39,032 bases of DNA, taken from contig DYIT01000035.1 in the NCBI GenBank assembly GCA_020723505.1, positions 1 to 39,032 on the forward strand, given 5' to 3'. A program made the position numbers and the translations under genes. How positions within the stretch are numbered: the first letter of the stretch is position 1; each line of letters opens with the position of its first letter. This DNA comes from Candidatus Kuenenia stuttgartensis (GTDB lineage: Bacteria; Planctomycetota; JAKEIC01; DYIT01). The notes under the pieces are model-generated. The model made no database searches. It was not told the DNA's origin and saw only the letters and a program-made list of their open reading frames with translations. Positions 9,128 through 17,749 of the stretch are shown piece after piece.

Positions 9128-9369
9128 CCTCGGTTTCGGCTGCCGCGCCGGGTAATCTGTGGTTCGATCCCATTTTGCAGGGCAAATGCAGGAAAGATCG
9201 GTCTCTGTTTCCTGCGCAGCCGCAGCGCACGGGATTCTCATGCAATGCCGACGGGAGCGAATCCGCGATATATCCATCCGCCGTGGCTTTCAGGGGGCAG
9301 TTCCCCGGCGGAGCGGAATCGAACGCGAACCTTTATCGGAGACACGCCGTTGGCAGGATGTGGTAGAAT

Positions 9370-9392
9370 AAACCCTGTCTCTCGCAGGGTTT
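9370..9392 (+). promoter_or_regulatory. Leader hairpin before the subtilase gene
   Basis: AAACCCTG-TCTCTCG-CAGGGTTT is a perfect 8-bp stem with a 7-base loop and four T's at its 3' edge, ending 5 bases before the GGAGGG ribosome site. It looks like a weak terminator or attenuator. If the TAGAAT at 9364-9369 is the -10 box, transcription would begin inside the 5' arm. Terminator for upstream transcripts and leader element are both possible. Confidence 0.4.
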
Positions 9393-9406
9393 TCGATGGA
9401 GGGATT

Positions 9407-12139
9407 ATGGAATCCTTCAGGTCTATGCCTGCCGCCGTTCTATTCGTTGTTCTCTCTGCCGCCGCAGCAATCGGGGCTGAGAAATCCGTGCCGGGCGAGC
9501 CGCGGATTGCCGTGCATCCGAGAATGGAGAGCGTCTTCTCGACTCTGTATCAGGCGTATCTGCGGAATCCCCGGGACGAGCGGGGATTCGAGGATGAGTG
9601 CAGGAGCCGCGGAGTGGGAGCAAAGGGCTTTGCGGTCGACGTGGAAATCTGCGCCGCGCCGCCATTGAACTCCGATGCTGTAGACAGGCAGGCACTCGAT
9701 CAAGCCGGATTCAGGACTCGCGTCTCCTCGCTGAACTTCATCGAGGGCGCGATTCACATCTCGGGCGTTTTCGGCCTCGCGAATGCGTGCGGGGCGGGCG
9801 TCTCGGTCAGGAAAGTGAGGAAGCTGGTTCCCAAAGGGGTTTCGGAGGGCGTGTCGCTCATATCGGCGGACGTGTGGAATAATAACGGATTCTCGGGCAA
9901 AGGAGTGAAGATAGCGGTTATCGACGTCGGGTTCTTCGACATCTCTACGGTTGCGTCGAACAGCGAATTCGGGTCCTACACGTCCAATGACTTCACGGGC
10001 GCGGGGTTCCCGGGAAGCATGGCGCACGGAACTGCCTGCGCAGAAATTATCTACGACATCGCCCCGCAGGCGACCTACTACCTGCTGCTCGTATCGTCGG
10101 TCACGGAGATGCAGAACGCCGCGACGTATTGTGCGAACAACGGGGTGAACATCGTCTCATTCTCCCTCGGCCTGGACAACGACAACTTCCTCGACGGCCA
10201 GGGGACCCTGTGCTCCATGGTGGACAACGCAGCCTCGAACGGCGTCCTGTGGGTCGGCGCCGCGGGGAACGAGGGCAACTGCGAGTACTGGATTGGCAAC
10301 TGGAGCGATACGAACTCGGACAATCTGATTGAGTTCTCGGGGACCGACCAGTCGCAGACCCTGGCCTGCACGGCGGGCGACGTAATCATAGCGACCCTGA
10401 CTTGGGATTGCAGCACTACTTCGAGCGAAGACTACGACCTGGAGCTGTCGAACGCCTCAGTCCTGGTCGCGAGCAGCACAAACGTCCAGTCCGGAACGCA
10501 GCAGCCCTGCGAGCAGATTCAGTATGTCGTCCTCGCGTCGGGGTCCTACGACATAGGGATTAAAAGGTCCAATGCCTCGGGCACGTCGAAGTTCAGGCTT
10601 CACTGCACCAAGCAGCTCGAATACGGTTCGCCGGTGAGCTCGCTCAGCACGCCGGCGGACGCGACCGGATCGTTCAGCGTGGGAGCAATCGACCAGGCGA
10701 ACTGGAGCATGGGTACGCTCGAGCCGTTCAGCTCGCAGGGGCCGACGATGGACGGCCGCACCAAGCCGGACATCTGCGGCCCAGACGGGGTCAGCACATG
10801 GTCCTACGGCGCCGCTGGATTCTTCGGCACGTCTGCCGCGACCCCGCACGTCGCAGGAATCGCCGCGCTGTACATGGAGTACAATACCCTCGCCGGTCTG
10901 AGCCAGGTCAGGTCAGCGCTCGAAGGCTGGGCGGTGGACACCGGACCGGCGGGGAAGGACAGCACATACGGGGCGGGGAGGGCCAGGCTCGACACCACTC
11001 CGCCGGTCGCGGATTTCTCGGCCTCGCCGCTGACAATCCAGCTTGGCGGCACGGTGTTCTTCACGGACCTGTCGACCGGGATGGTGAAGTCATGGTCGTG
11101 GGACTTCGGGGATTCCGGAACCTCAACTGCGAAGAACCCGTCGCACTCCTATCCGAGCCCGGGCTTGTACACCGTGACGCTCACGGCTTCCGGGCCCGGG
11201 GGCAACGACACGGAAGTCAAGACGGGGCTTGTCGCGGTTACGCCAAAGGCCGGTTTCACGGCTTCGCCCTTCGTGGGGCCGGGCCAGCTGACCGTGAATT
11301 TCACGGACACGACCCAGGGGACCGTGACTTCCTGGTCGTGGGACTTCGGAGATACAAACACGAGCAGCGTCAGGAATCCGGTCCACGTCTATACGGCGCT
11401 CGGCACGTTCACGGTATCGCTCACCGTATCAGGCCCGCTCGGATCAGACTCGATAACCAGGACGGACCTGATTATCGTGACCGGACCGGACTGCTCCTTC
11501 ACCGCGAACCAGACCTCCGGACCCGGGCCCCTTTCCGTCGCTTTCGCCGATGCGACGGCCGGTACCGTGGACTCCTGGTCCTGGGATTTCGGGGACGGCC
11601 AGACGAGCACGGACCAGAACCCCGTGCACGTCTACCAGTCTAACGGACCGTTCACGGTGTCCCTCGCCGTGGACGGCCCGTTCGGATCAGATTCATCCGT
11701 CCGGACGAACTACATTTCAGCCACCGCCCCGGTCGTCAACTTCTTCGCGACTCCCACCAGCGGCACCGGGTCGGTGGACGTGGCGTTCATGTCAGCGGTC
11801 TTCGGGCAAGTGACGTCGTACGCTTGGGATTTCGGAGACGGGGGGACTTCGGCGGAGGCGAATCCGACCTACCACTACGGATCGCCCGGAACGTATTCGG
11901 TGACGCTTACTGTGCAGAGCCCGTACGGGCCGGCGAGTTCCACGAGGGCGGATTTCATCCACGTGGCTCCGGTACCGCCGAAGAAGAGGTCGGGCGGATG
12001 CGGCACGGAGCCGGAAGAGGCGTCAGGTCCCGAATCCGCAGCGGGAATGCTCATGCCGTTCCTCTGCCTTGCCGCGGCAATGGGACTGGCAAGGAGGAGA
12101 GCCGGTTTCCTCCGGGGAGGGTTCGCCCCATTCGCATAA
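9407..12139 (+). CDS. Secreted subtilisin-like serine protease with four PKD domains and C-terminal sorting-like tail
   Basis: A 910-residue exported S8 peptidase. The ATG at 9407 follows GGAGGG closely and gives a signal peptide (MESFRSMPAAVLFVVLSAAAAIGA). A propeptide-like region runs to about 155. The catalytic triad is visible as Asp173 (IAVIDVGF), His207 (MAHGTACAE) and Ser476 (GTSAATPHVAG), with the oxyanion Asn288 (GAAGNEGN), so the enzyme should be active. A pre-peptidase-C-like insert lies between Asn288 and Ser476. From about 533 to 865 there are four PKD domains, each with SWSWDFGD or YAWDFGD and PxHxY motifs. The end shows KKRSGGCG, a linker, a hydrophobic helix and LARRR, an arrangement like the MYXO-CTERM/Synerg-CTERM type surface-sorting tails. 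It probably degrades extracellular protein or processes surface proteins. Confidence 0.93.
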   Translation: MESFRSMPAAVLFVVLSAAAAIGAEKSVPGEPRIAVHPRMESVFSTLYQAYLRNPRDERGFEDECRSRGVGAKGFAVDVEICAAPPLNSDAVDRQALDQAGFRTRVSSLNFIEGAIHISGVFGLANACGAGVSVRKVRKLVPKGVSEGVSLISADVWNNNGFSGKGVKIAVIDVGFFDISTVASNSEFGSYTSNDFTGAGFPGSMAHGTACAEIIYDIAPQATYYLLLVSSVTEMQNAATYCANNGVNIVSFSLGLDNDNFLDGQGTLCSMVDNAASNGVLWVGAAGNEGNCEYWIGNWSDTNSDNLIEFSGTDQSQTLACTAGDVIIATLTWDCSTTSSEDYDLELSNASVLVASSTNVQSGTQQPCEQIQYVVLASGSYDIGIKRSNASGTSKFRLHCTKQLEYGSPVSSLSTPADATGSFSVGAIDQANWSMGTLEPFSSQGPTMDGRTKPDICGPDGVSTWSYGAAGFFGTSAATPHVAGIAALYMEYNTLAGLSQVRSALEGWAVDTGPAGKDSTYGAGRARLDTTPPVADFSASPLTIQLGGTVFFTDLSTGMVKSWSWDFGDSGTSTAKNPSHSYPSPGLYTVTLTASGPGGNDTEVKTGLVAVTPKAGFTASPFVGPGQLTVNFTDTTQGTVTSWSWDFGDTNTSSVRNPVHVYTALGTFTVSLTVSGPLGSDSITRTDLIIVTGPDCSFTANQTSGPGPLSVAFADATAGTVDSWSWDFGDGQTSTDQNPVHVYQSNGPFTVSLAVDGPFGSDSSVRTNYISATAPVVNFFATPTSGTGSVDVAFMSAVFGQVTSYAWDFGDGGTSAEANPTYHYGSPGTYSVTLTVQSPYGPASSTRADFIHVAPVPPKKRSGGCGTEPEEASGPESAAGMLMPFLCLAAAMGLARRRAGFLRGGFAPFA

Positions 12140-12286
12140 ACGGATTTCGCCCTCAGAGCCGGATGAGCCGGCTACCCGCCCTGCCTCTTCCTCCACTCCC
12201 TGTTCACGAGCCCGCATCCGTCGAACCTGCCGTCATTGAACAGGCACATTTGGGCCTTGGCCCCTTACGAGCTTCTTGAAAACGTC

Positions 12287-12328
12287 GATTCCGCCGGTAG
12301 CTTGAATCCGGGTTTTTGCGGCGGAATC
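12287..12328. repeat. Perfect 10-bp inverted repeat
   Basis: GATTCCGCCG (12287-12296) and CGGCGGAATC (12319-12328) are exact reverse complements around a 22-base loop. The element lies between the convergent subtilase and NHL genes, at the edge of the kinase remnant. A bidirectional transcription barrier or the end of a small repeat are options; there is no clear T-tract on either side. Confidence 0.45.
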
Positions 12329-12362
12329 AATATCTCACCGTTTGCCTTTGTCCGATGCCGGC

Positions 12363-12605
12363 CCGACGCAGCTGGAACTCAGCCGTGAGCATCAGGTTGG
12401 CGGGCTTGATGTCGCGGTGTATGAACCCCTGCCTGGCGGCCGCCGCGAGCCCCTTCGCAGCCTGAGCTGCCAGATTCAGGGCTTCGCGCCCGGGAAGCGG
12501 GCTCTTTGCCGACAGGAGGGACTTGAGATCCATTCCGCGCACGAACTCCATGGCGATGAAGCACGTGCCGTAGATCTCCTCGGCGACGTAGACCTGGACA
12601 GGGTA
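12363..12605 (-). pseudogene. Remnant of a Hanks-type Ser/Thr protein kinase
   Basis: An isolated fragment of about 80 residues, recognisable by VQVYVAEEIYGTCFIAMEF (the hinge region), then VRGMDLKSLL, AKGLAAAARQGF and the catalytic loop IHRDIKPANLML. It covers kinase subdomains of roughly V to VIB only. The glycine-rich loop and ATP-binding lysine upstream, and the DFG and later motifs downstream, are missing. The frame continues only into unrelated residues. The open frame spans 12327-12683 and runs into the end of the NHL lipoprotein gene, with no credible start. I read it as the debris of a deleted kinase gene. The rest of the 12140-12654 gap holds nothing else I can identify except the inverted repeat at 12287. 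Confidence 0.8.
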
Positions 12606-12654
12606 GTCAATCCGTCGAAATGATTTCCCGGATTGCCGCGCGGTCCGCGGGAAA

Positions 12655-15288
12655 TCAGTCGATCCATCTCGTAACCCTGGCATTGGATTCGTCGCCGACG
12701 TAGATCATGCCGTTGCGGACGCAGAGCCCCCTGGGATAGTTGAAGTTCATGAAGTTCTGGCCGCTGCCTGCGCCGTTCGAGGTCTGCCAGCTGTCGGATC
12801 CGCCGCCGATCCAGCCTATGGCTGATGCAGAAGGGATGCTCCACTTTGAGACCCGGTGGTTGTTCATGTCAGAAACGTAGATGCTTGACCCTTCCTGCCA
12901 AATGCCGAACGGGCTGTTGAACGCCATGTAGTCGCCGCTGCCGGACGAGGGAGCCGCCCCGATGTTGAGCCCGTTCACCCCGCCGCCGAGCCAGCCCAGG
13001 GATGTGCCCATCATGTCATTCCACACCGAAACGCGATGGTTATACGTGTCTGCCACGTAGATGTTGCCGCCGCTGTCGAGACAGACGCCTGACGGCGAAT
13101 AGAATTCCATCTGGCCTGACCCCCATGATGGCGCCGTCCCTGTCTTCCACCCGCCGGATCCGCCGCCTATCCAGTAGGGGTTCGTCCCGTCAGGATTCCA
13201 GCGGCTGATTCGGTTGTTGTTCGAGTCGGCGACGTAGATTCGGGTCGAAGTGACCCAAATCCCGAGCGGCCAGTTGAAGTAACCGTCGCCGTTTCCCCAC
13301 GATAGTGCGTTCCCGTACTGCCAGCCGCTCAACCCGCCGCCAATCCAGCCGTCGGCATATCCGTTCAGCGTCCATCTGGAAACGCGGTTATTGCCCGAAT
13401 CGGACACGTATATGAAGCCCGATGATTCGTCGACGAAAACGGCCGAAGGAGAGTAGAAGTAGTCAAAACCCACTCCATTGGATGGCGCCGGAGTCTTCTG
13501 CCAGCCGGCCAATCCTCCGCCTATCCATCCTCTCGGGATTCCGTTCTGGTCCCATTTCGAGACGCGATGGTTGTATACGTCCGCGACATATATGTTGCCT
13601 GTCGAATCCGTGGCGACTCCCTGCGTAGAGCTGAATCCGTCGAAGGCGGGGTAGTTGGAGGCCCCGTTCACAGTGTTCCATCCGCTGCGGCGGTCGCCAA
13701 TCCAGCCCTGGGCGAGGCCGGCGGTGAGGCCGTGATTCGTCGGCATGGAGGAGACGAAGTTGGAGACCGGCGAGCAGTTGCAAACCTCGTCGAGCGCGCG
13801 AAGTGCGAAATAGTAGGTCACGGAAATATTCAGGTTGAAAACCGTATATGTCTCCATGGCGCTCCCCCATTTCGGCTTCCAGGTCTGCGGCCATTCCCAT
13901 GCATCGGCGAAGTTCGTGTCGTTCAGCGGATAGTCGGCGTACTTGAGGATGTACATGGAAGCCTGGCCGAAATCGCCGTCGTCGCCCGGCGCGGACCATG
14001 AGAGCTCCACGCTGCCGTGCGCCGCCCCCGGGATTGCATTGAAGTTCAGCACCTGGCCGGGAGGCTGGGAGTCCTGCGTGAAGGACGTCAGCGCCTTCCA
14101 CTTGCAGATTCTTGCGTTGTTCCTGTCTGCGAGGTAGATGAAGCCGTTGCCGCCCAGCGCTACGCCCGTCGGGAAGGAGAACGACTGGTAATCGCCCGCG
14201 CCGGCGGCTCCGTTCGCCGTCTTGAATCCGGGACTTCCGCCTCCGAACCATCCCTTGGCAATTCCCGAGGGGTCCCACTTGGATATCCTGTGGTTCAACG
14301 TGTCAGCCACCCAAATCATGCCGCTCCAGTCGACCGCCACGCTGGTCGGGGCGCTGAAATCCCTGAGACCGTTACCGGGGTGGCCGCCGTCGTGCGTCTT
14401 CCAGCCGTCGGTTCCGTCGCCCAGCCAGCCCGTCATAGACCCGTCCGGAGCAAGCCTCGCAATGCGGTTGTTGGCTGAATCCGCGACGAAAATATCGCCC
14501 ATGGGATTGACGAATACGCCCGACGGATTATCGAAGCTGCCGAACGCAAGGGATCCCGTCCCGGACGCCTGGCCCATCTGCCATGAAAAGGACTGCTGTC
14601 CCGTCCATCCGAGGGCGGATCCCGCCTCGCTCCACTTGCTTATCCTGTGGTTGTACGTATCCGCGACGTAGACGTTCCCGGACGAGTCCGCGCAAACGCC
14701 GTTAGGGTTGTTGAAACGCGCAGCTTCGGTGCCCGGGGATCCGGCGCCGCTGCTCTGAGTCCATCCGCCCTCGCCGTTACCAATCCATCCCTCGGCTACG
14801 CCGTCGGCGCTCCAGCGGCAGACGCGGTTGTTGCCCGAGTCAGCCACGAGAATCCTGCCCTGATAGTCGATTGCCACGCAGGATGGGGTGTTGAAGGCGT
14901 TGTAGACGTCGGACGAAGCCGGGGCCGAACCAGACTGCCAGCCGTCCTGGCCTCCGCCTATCCAGCCCGTGAACCAGCCGTCGTAGTTCCAGCGGCAGAT
15001 TCTGTGGTTGGTCGTGTCGGCAACGTACAGGTTGCCCTGCAAATCCACGGCCACGGAAGTGGGGTCGGAGAACTCCCTTGCGCTGGAACCGGCAGAAGGG
15101 GCGTTTCCGGATTTCCAGCCGTCCATGCCGCCGCCAATCCAGGCCTTGGCTTCGACCTGGTGAGTCGTCGCGGCGCCGATCGCCCCCCAGACGAACGAAT
15201 CGTCGGGATTGTAGTCGGTGCTGCAGGAAACGGCTGCGGCGGACAGCACGGTAAGGAGCGCGAAGACGAGCAGTCTTGGTTTTCTCAT
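12655..15288 (-). CDS. Lipoprotein with two six-bladed NHL propellers around a fibronectin III-like domain
   Basis: 877 residues. It starts at the ATG at 15288, with AGGAGA 5 bases upstream. The signal peptide ends in a lipobox (LSAAAVSC), so it is probably anchored to the outer membrane. There are twelve NHL-type repeats of about 60 residues, each with YVADxxNHRxxRW-type strands and a following WIGGGxxGW-type loop. Six precede and six follow a central domain of about 110 residues, which begins PPGQVLNF, contains ELSWSAPGDDGDFG and ends YYFALRALDE, a fibronectin type III pattern. Exactly six plus six suggests two closed six-bladed propellers. The family usually makes protein or carbohydrate contacts; no catalytic residues are apparent. 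Repeats are highly similar, implying recent amplification. Confidence 0.9.
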   Translation of the reverse strand: MRKPRLLVFALLTVLSAAAVSCSTDYNPDDSFVWGAIGAATTHQVEAKAWIGGGMDGWKSGNAPSAGSSAREFSDPTSVAVDLQGNLYVADTTNHRICRWNYDGWFTGWIGGGQDGWQSGSAPASSDVYNAFNTPSCVAIDYQGRILVADSGNNRVCRWSADGVAEGWIGNGEGGWTQSSGAGSPGTEAARFNNPNGVCADSSGNVYVADTYNHRISKWSEAGSALGWTGQQSFSWQMGQASGTGSLAFGSFDNPSGVFVNPMGDIFVADSANNRIARLAPDGSMTGWLGDGTDGWKTHDGGHPGNGLRDFSAPTSVAVDWSGMIWVADTLNHRISKWDPSGIAKGWFGGGSPGFKTANGAAGAGDYQSFSFPTGVALGGNGFIYLADRNNARICKWKALTSFTQDSQPPGQVLNFNAIPGAAHGSVELSWSAPGDDGDFGQASMYILKYADYPLNDTNFADAWEWPQTWKPKWGSAMETYTVFNLNISVTYYFALRALDEVCNCSPVSNFVSSMPTNHGLTAGLAQGWIGDRRSGWNTVNGASNYPAFDGFSSTQGVATDSTGNIYVADVYNHRVSKWDQNGIPRGWIGGGLAGWQKTPAPSNGVGFDYFYSPSAVFVDESSGFIYVSDSGNNRVSRWTLNGYADGWIGGGLSGWQYGNALSWGNGDGYFNWPLGIWVTSTRIYVADSNNNRISRWNPDGTNPYWIGGGSGGWKTGTAPSWGSGQMEFYSPSGVCLDSGGNIYVADTYNHRVSVWNDMMGTSLGWLGGGVNGLNIGAAPSSGSGDYMAFNSPFGIWQEGSSIYVSDMNNHRVSKWSIPSASAIGWIGGGSDSWQTSNGAGSGQNFMNFNYPRGLCVRNGMIYVGDESNARVTRWID

Positions 15289-15366
15289 CGTTTCTCCTGA
15301 TTCCTGAAAGAAAACCCCATTATACATTATTACGGGCGGGGTAGACGCGAGGACCTGACGGCAGGC

Positions 15367-16971
15367 TCAATCTCCGTTTGCCCGGAACGTCTTGCGCGTG
15401 AATTCCGGCTGCTGCCCGATTCCGTGGGCCATCTTCCAGGACGTGTACCACAGCATGGCGGGCGCGGCCATCGACCAGAGGCGCTCCTTCGCGGTCAGGG
15501 GACCCGTGTGCTCCGCGAGCCGTGCATTGAGCTTTTCGAGCCTCGCCGCGGATTCGGGATTCAGGTACTTCATGCTGGCTGGTATGACCATCATCGCCCG
15601 GTGGGCGTCCTCCGCGTATCTTTCGGCCTTCGCCCTGACGCGTTCGACCGGGTGGTTCCTGAGGTTGACGATCCCGGTCAGCCAGTCGTCCACCGCCCGG
15701 AACACCGACGGCCCGAGACGTTCGAACTCCTCCTTGTAGAGCGTGCGCTGTATGGACGACATCTCTTCGGGACCGATGTGCGGATGCAGGAACCCGAGGC
15801 TGAACCCGTCGTGCTTCGTATTGTCGCTGTACAAATCAGCCATCAGGCGGCCCTCGGAGTTCATCCTTTCGTACGCGGGCGTGCCGTGCGCCGGGCCGTA
15901 TATCAGGAACTGGCACATGGTCGGGCGCAAGCCCATGAGCTCCTCGAATTCCGCGCGGATGATTTCCGGGGTCTGGTAATCGAAGCCGATAATCATAGAG
16001 GTCATGACGTTGATTCCGTGGTTGCGAAGGTCCTCGAACAGCTCTCCGTACGGCCTCCCCTCCATCTTCGCATAACCTGCGCGCCTGCCTTCGAAGCCGA
16101 CCCAGATCCAGTCCACGCCCATCTCCACCAGCTCCGACGCCTTGAAACGCGACAGGGCCTTGACGCTGCTGAAGATGCTTATCGAGATCGGGGGCAGGCC
16201 GGACTTCCTGACCGCTTCGAGGAAGCCCCTTCCCCTGGCTTCGTTAAGGAGGAAATCCTCGTCGTTAATCCAGAAGTCATCGAGGCCGGGATACAAGGCG
16301 CGCAGCTTCTCGATGGCATCGAGTATGGAGGGGCCGTCGGGAAGGAACTTGATGTGCTCCCGCTTGAAGTAGTGCGAGGTGGCGCAGAAATCGCAGCCGT
16401 TGGGGCAGCCGAGGCCGGCGAACACGTATCCGACCCTGCCGAGCGGCATGGAGAACAGCCTGGACTTCTGGGTGATGGCCGGCTGCACGATGGGCGCGTC
16501 GACGTCCTCGCCGAGGAGGCCGCGCATGAACTTCACCCCTTCGCCCCTGCACACATAGTCGGCGTAGGGGGTGATTTGCTCGCCGAGCGAAGTCCCGTAA
16601 CCGCCCAGGATAATCTTCGTGGACGGCGCAATCCCGCGCGCGGCCTCCACCATCGGAATCATCTTGTGCAGCGTCGGGGATACGAAGGCAATGCCGAGGT
16701 AGTCGTAGCCCCTGCGCAGCTCCTTCTTGAACTGGGCCATGGTCGGATAGTGCAGGGTGGTGGCGGGGATTTCCAGGTTCTCCGCGATGAAGTCTATCCC
16801 CCACTGCGTGGTTGTCGCGCGCGGCCTGAACAGGCCCTGCGCCCACAATATCTGGTGCGAGCCTTCGTAGGAGACTCCGAATCCGTCGCCATATTCGGGG
16901 CCGAAAGGCTTGCAGACGCTTGTGAGCAGCAGTTTCCGGCCGTTGCGCGTGCCCATAATCGGCAATTCCAA
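15367..16971 (-). CDS. B12-binding domain / radical SAM enzyme of unknown substrate
   Basis: 534 residues, cytoplasmic. Residues 1-165 resemble a cobalamin-binding domain (YLGIAFVSPTLHKMIPMV, KIILGGYGTS, YVCRGEG). The radical SAM CX3CX2C motif is Cys189, Cys193 and Cys196 (GCPNGCDFC), followed by the INDEDFLLN and WIWVGFEG strands typical of BchE-like class B enzymes. The C-terminal 120 residues are helical and specific to the subgroup. The first usable start is the TTG at 16971; an ATG at 16956 is the alternative, and neither has a strong ribosome site. An in-frame TGA lies 12 codons before the TTG. The gene stands alone between an NHL lipoprotein and a metal-efflux operon, so the context gives no substrate. 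Hopanoid, lipid or methyltransferase roles are all possible. Confidence 0.85.
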   Translation of the reverse strand: MELPIMGTRNGRKLLLTSVCKPFGPEYGDGFGVSYEGSHQILWAQGLFRPRATTTQWGIDFIAENLEIPATTLHYPTMAQFKKELRRGYDYLGIAFVSPTLHKMIPMVEAARGIAPSTKIILGGYGTSLGEQITPYADYVCRGEGVKFMRGLLGEDVDAPIVQPAITQKSRLFSMPLGRVGYVFAGLGCPNGCDFCATSHYFKREHIKFLPDGPSILDAIEKLRALYPGLDDFWINDEDFLLNEARGRGFLEAVRKSGLPPISISIFSSVKALSRFKASELVEMGVDWIWVGFEGRRAGYAKMEGRPYGELFEDLRNHGINVMTSMIIGFDYQTPEIIRAEFEELMGLRPTMCQFLIYGPAHGTPAYERMNSEGRLMADLYSDNTKHDGFSLGFLHPHIGPEEMSSIQRTLYKEEFERLGPSVFRAVDDWLTGIVNLRNHPVERVRAKAERYAEDAHRAMMVIPASMKYLNPESAARLEKLNARLAEHTGPLTAKERLWSMAAPAMLWYTSWKMAHGIGQQPEFTRKTFRANGD

Positions 16972-17126
16972 GAAGCGGATGATTTCCGGCGGGTCGAGCG
17001 GGGCTCACACGAATGAGTGCGGCAACGACGGCTGGAGAATCCTGAATTATTCCAGGGGATGATGCCCCCGCCCTCCGCGGATGTCAAGGATGTTTCTTAC
17101 CCTGTTCAATCAGGCAAATCAGCGAA

Positions 17127-17675
17127 TCAATGCTTCGCCTCGAGGTCGGCTATGTACTGCTTGCCGTCGATTTCGATGTTGATCCTTCCTTTGAGCCCCT
17201 TCAGGTTCCTGAGCTTTGCGTCCGTGATTGAATAGGCTTGAGCCTTGCCGCCGGCATCGGGCGACTCGGCACCCATGGCGAACTGCACCGGCGATTCGCC
17301 GAGCATCAGGTTCAGCGTCGGCTTCAGCGCCTTGTGCGGATACGGCTTGCCGTCCTCATGGCTGAGAACCTCGAGACGCACCGTCCCTTCATCAGCCTCG
17401 TAGCACATGGTGCCGAGGAACTCATGCTCGCCGATGTCAATCGTCCAGTCGTTGTGGCCTCCGCCCTCTCCCTCGTGGCCGTGGTCATGACTGTCCTGGC
17501 CTTCGGTCTTGGCCTCCCCTGCCGGTTCGGTTTTCGCCGAATCCTTTTTCTGCGCCCCCCCATCCTGGGCCGGCGCAGTCCCTTCCTTGGTCCCGCAGGA
17601 GAATAAGGCCGTCAGAAGCACCGTAAAAACCGCCGCCAAAATCCTGGAAGCCCCCGAATCATGGTAATAGAACAT
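17127..17675 (-). CDS. His/Asp-rich lipoprotein, last gene of the metal-efflux operon
   Basis: 182 residues. GGAGGA lies 7 bases before the ATG at 17675. The N-terminus is a lipoprotein signal with lipobox LTALFSC. A hydrophilic spacer follows, with the histidine-rich cluster SHDHGHEGEGGGH at about 62-75, a likely metal-binding site. A compact domain of about 100 residues comes next (WTIDIGEHEFLGT... VRLEVLSHEDGKPY... KGRINIEIDGKQYIADLE). I do not recognise the family. Its position directly behind the RND pump and the metal-binding residues suggest a periplasmic metal chaperone or buffer, a role comparable to CusF but with no visible homology. Inferred from context. Confidence 0.8.
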   Translation of the reverse strand: MFYYHDSGASRILAAVFTVLLTALFSCGTKEGTAPAQDGGAQKKDSAKTEPAGEAKTEGQDSHDHGHEGEGGGHNDWTIDIGEHEFLGTMCYEADEGTVRLEVLSHEDGKPYPHKALKPTLNLMLGESPVQFAMGAESPDAGGKAQAYSITDAKLRNLKGLKGRINIEIDGKQYIADLEAKH

Positions 17676-17749
17676 CTCATCTTCCTCCTACAAACCATTG
17701 ATTCGCCCGTAGAAAGCCTCGAGGACGGGCGAATCATCCTCCAACAGAA

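Larger units (their letters stand above)
8968..9406. other. 439-base intergenic region before the subtilase gene
   Basis: No convincing gene. It contains repeat R2 (9070-9127), an imperfect dyad (GAAGTTCC near 9000 against GGAAACTTC near 9027), a possible extended -10 (TGG-TAGAAT, 9361-9369) and a perfect hairpin just before the next ribosome site (9370-9392). A tRNA-like T-loop string at 9161 is not supported by the rest of a tRNA. Confidence 0.5.

Noticed and set aside
9121-9180. tRNA-like string GGTTCGATCC
   Set aside because: It matches a T-loop, but the T stem pairs poorly and no anticodon arm, D arm or acceptor stem can be formed around it.
11000-11980. Direct DNA repeats in the subtilase gene
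   Set aside because: They are the four coding PKD domains, not an independent repeat element.
16972-17020. Selenocysteine read-through extending the radical SAM protein upstream
   Set aside because: Tempting because selC is present, but the upstream part is short and not conserved-looking, and no SECIS-like hairpin was evident.
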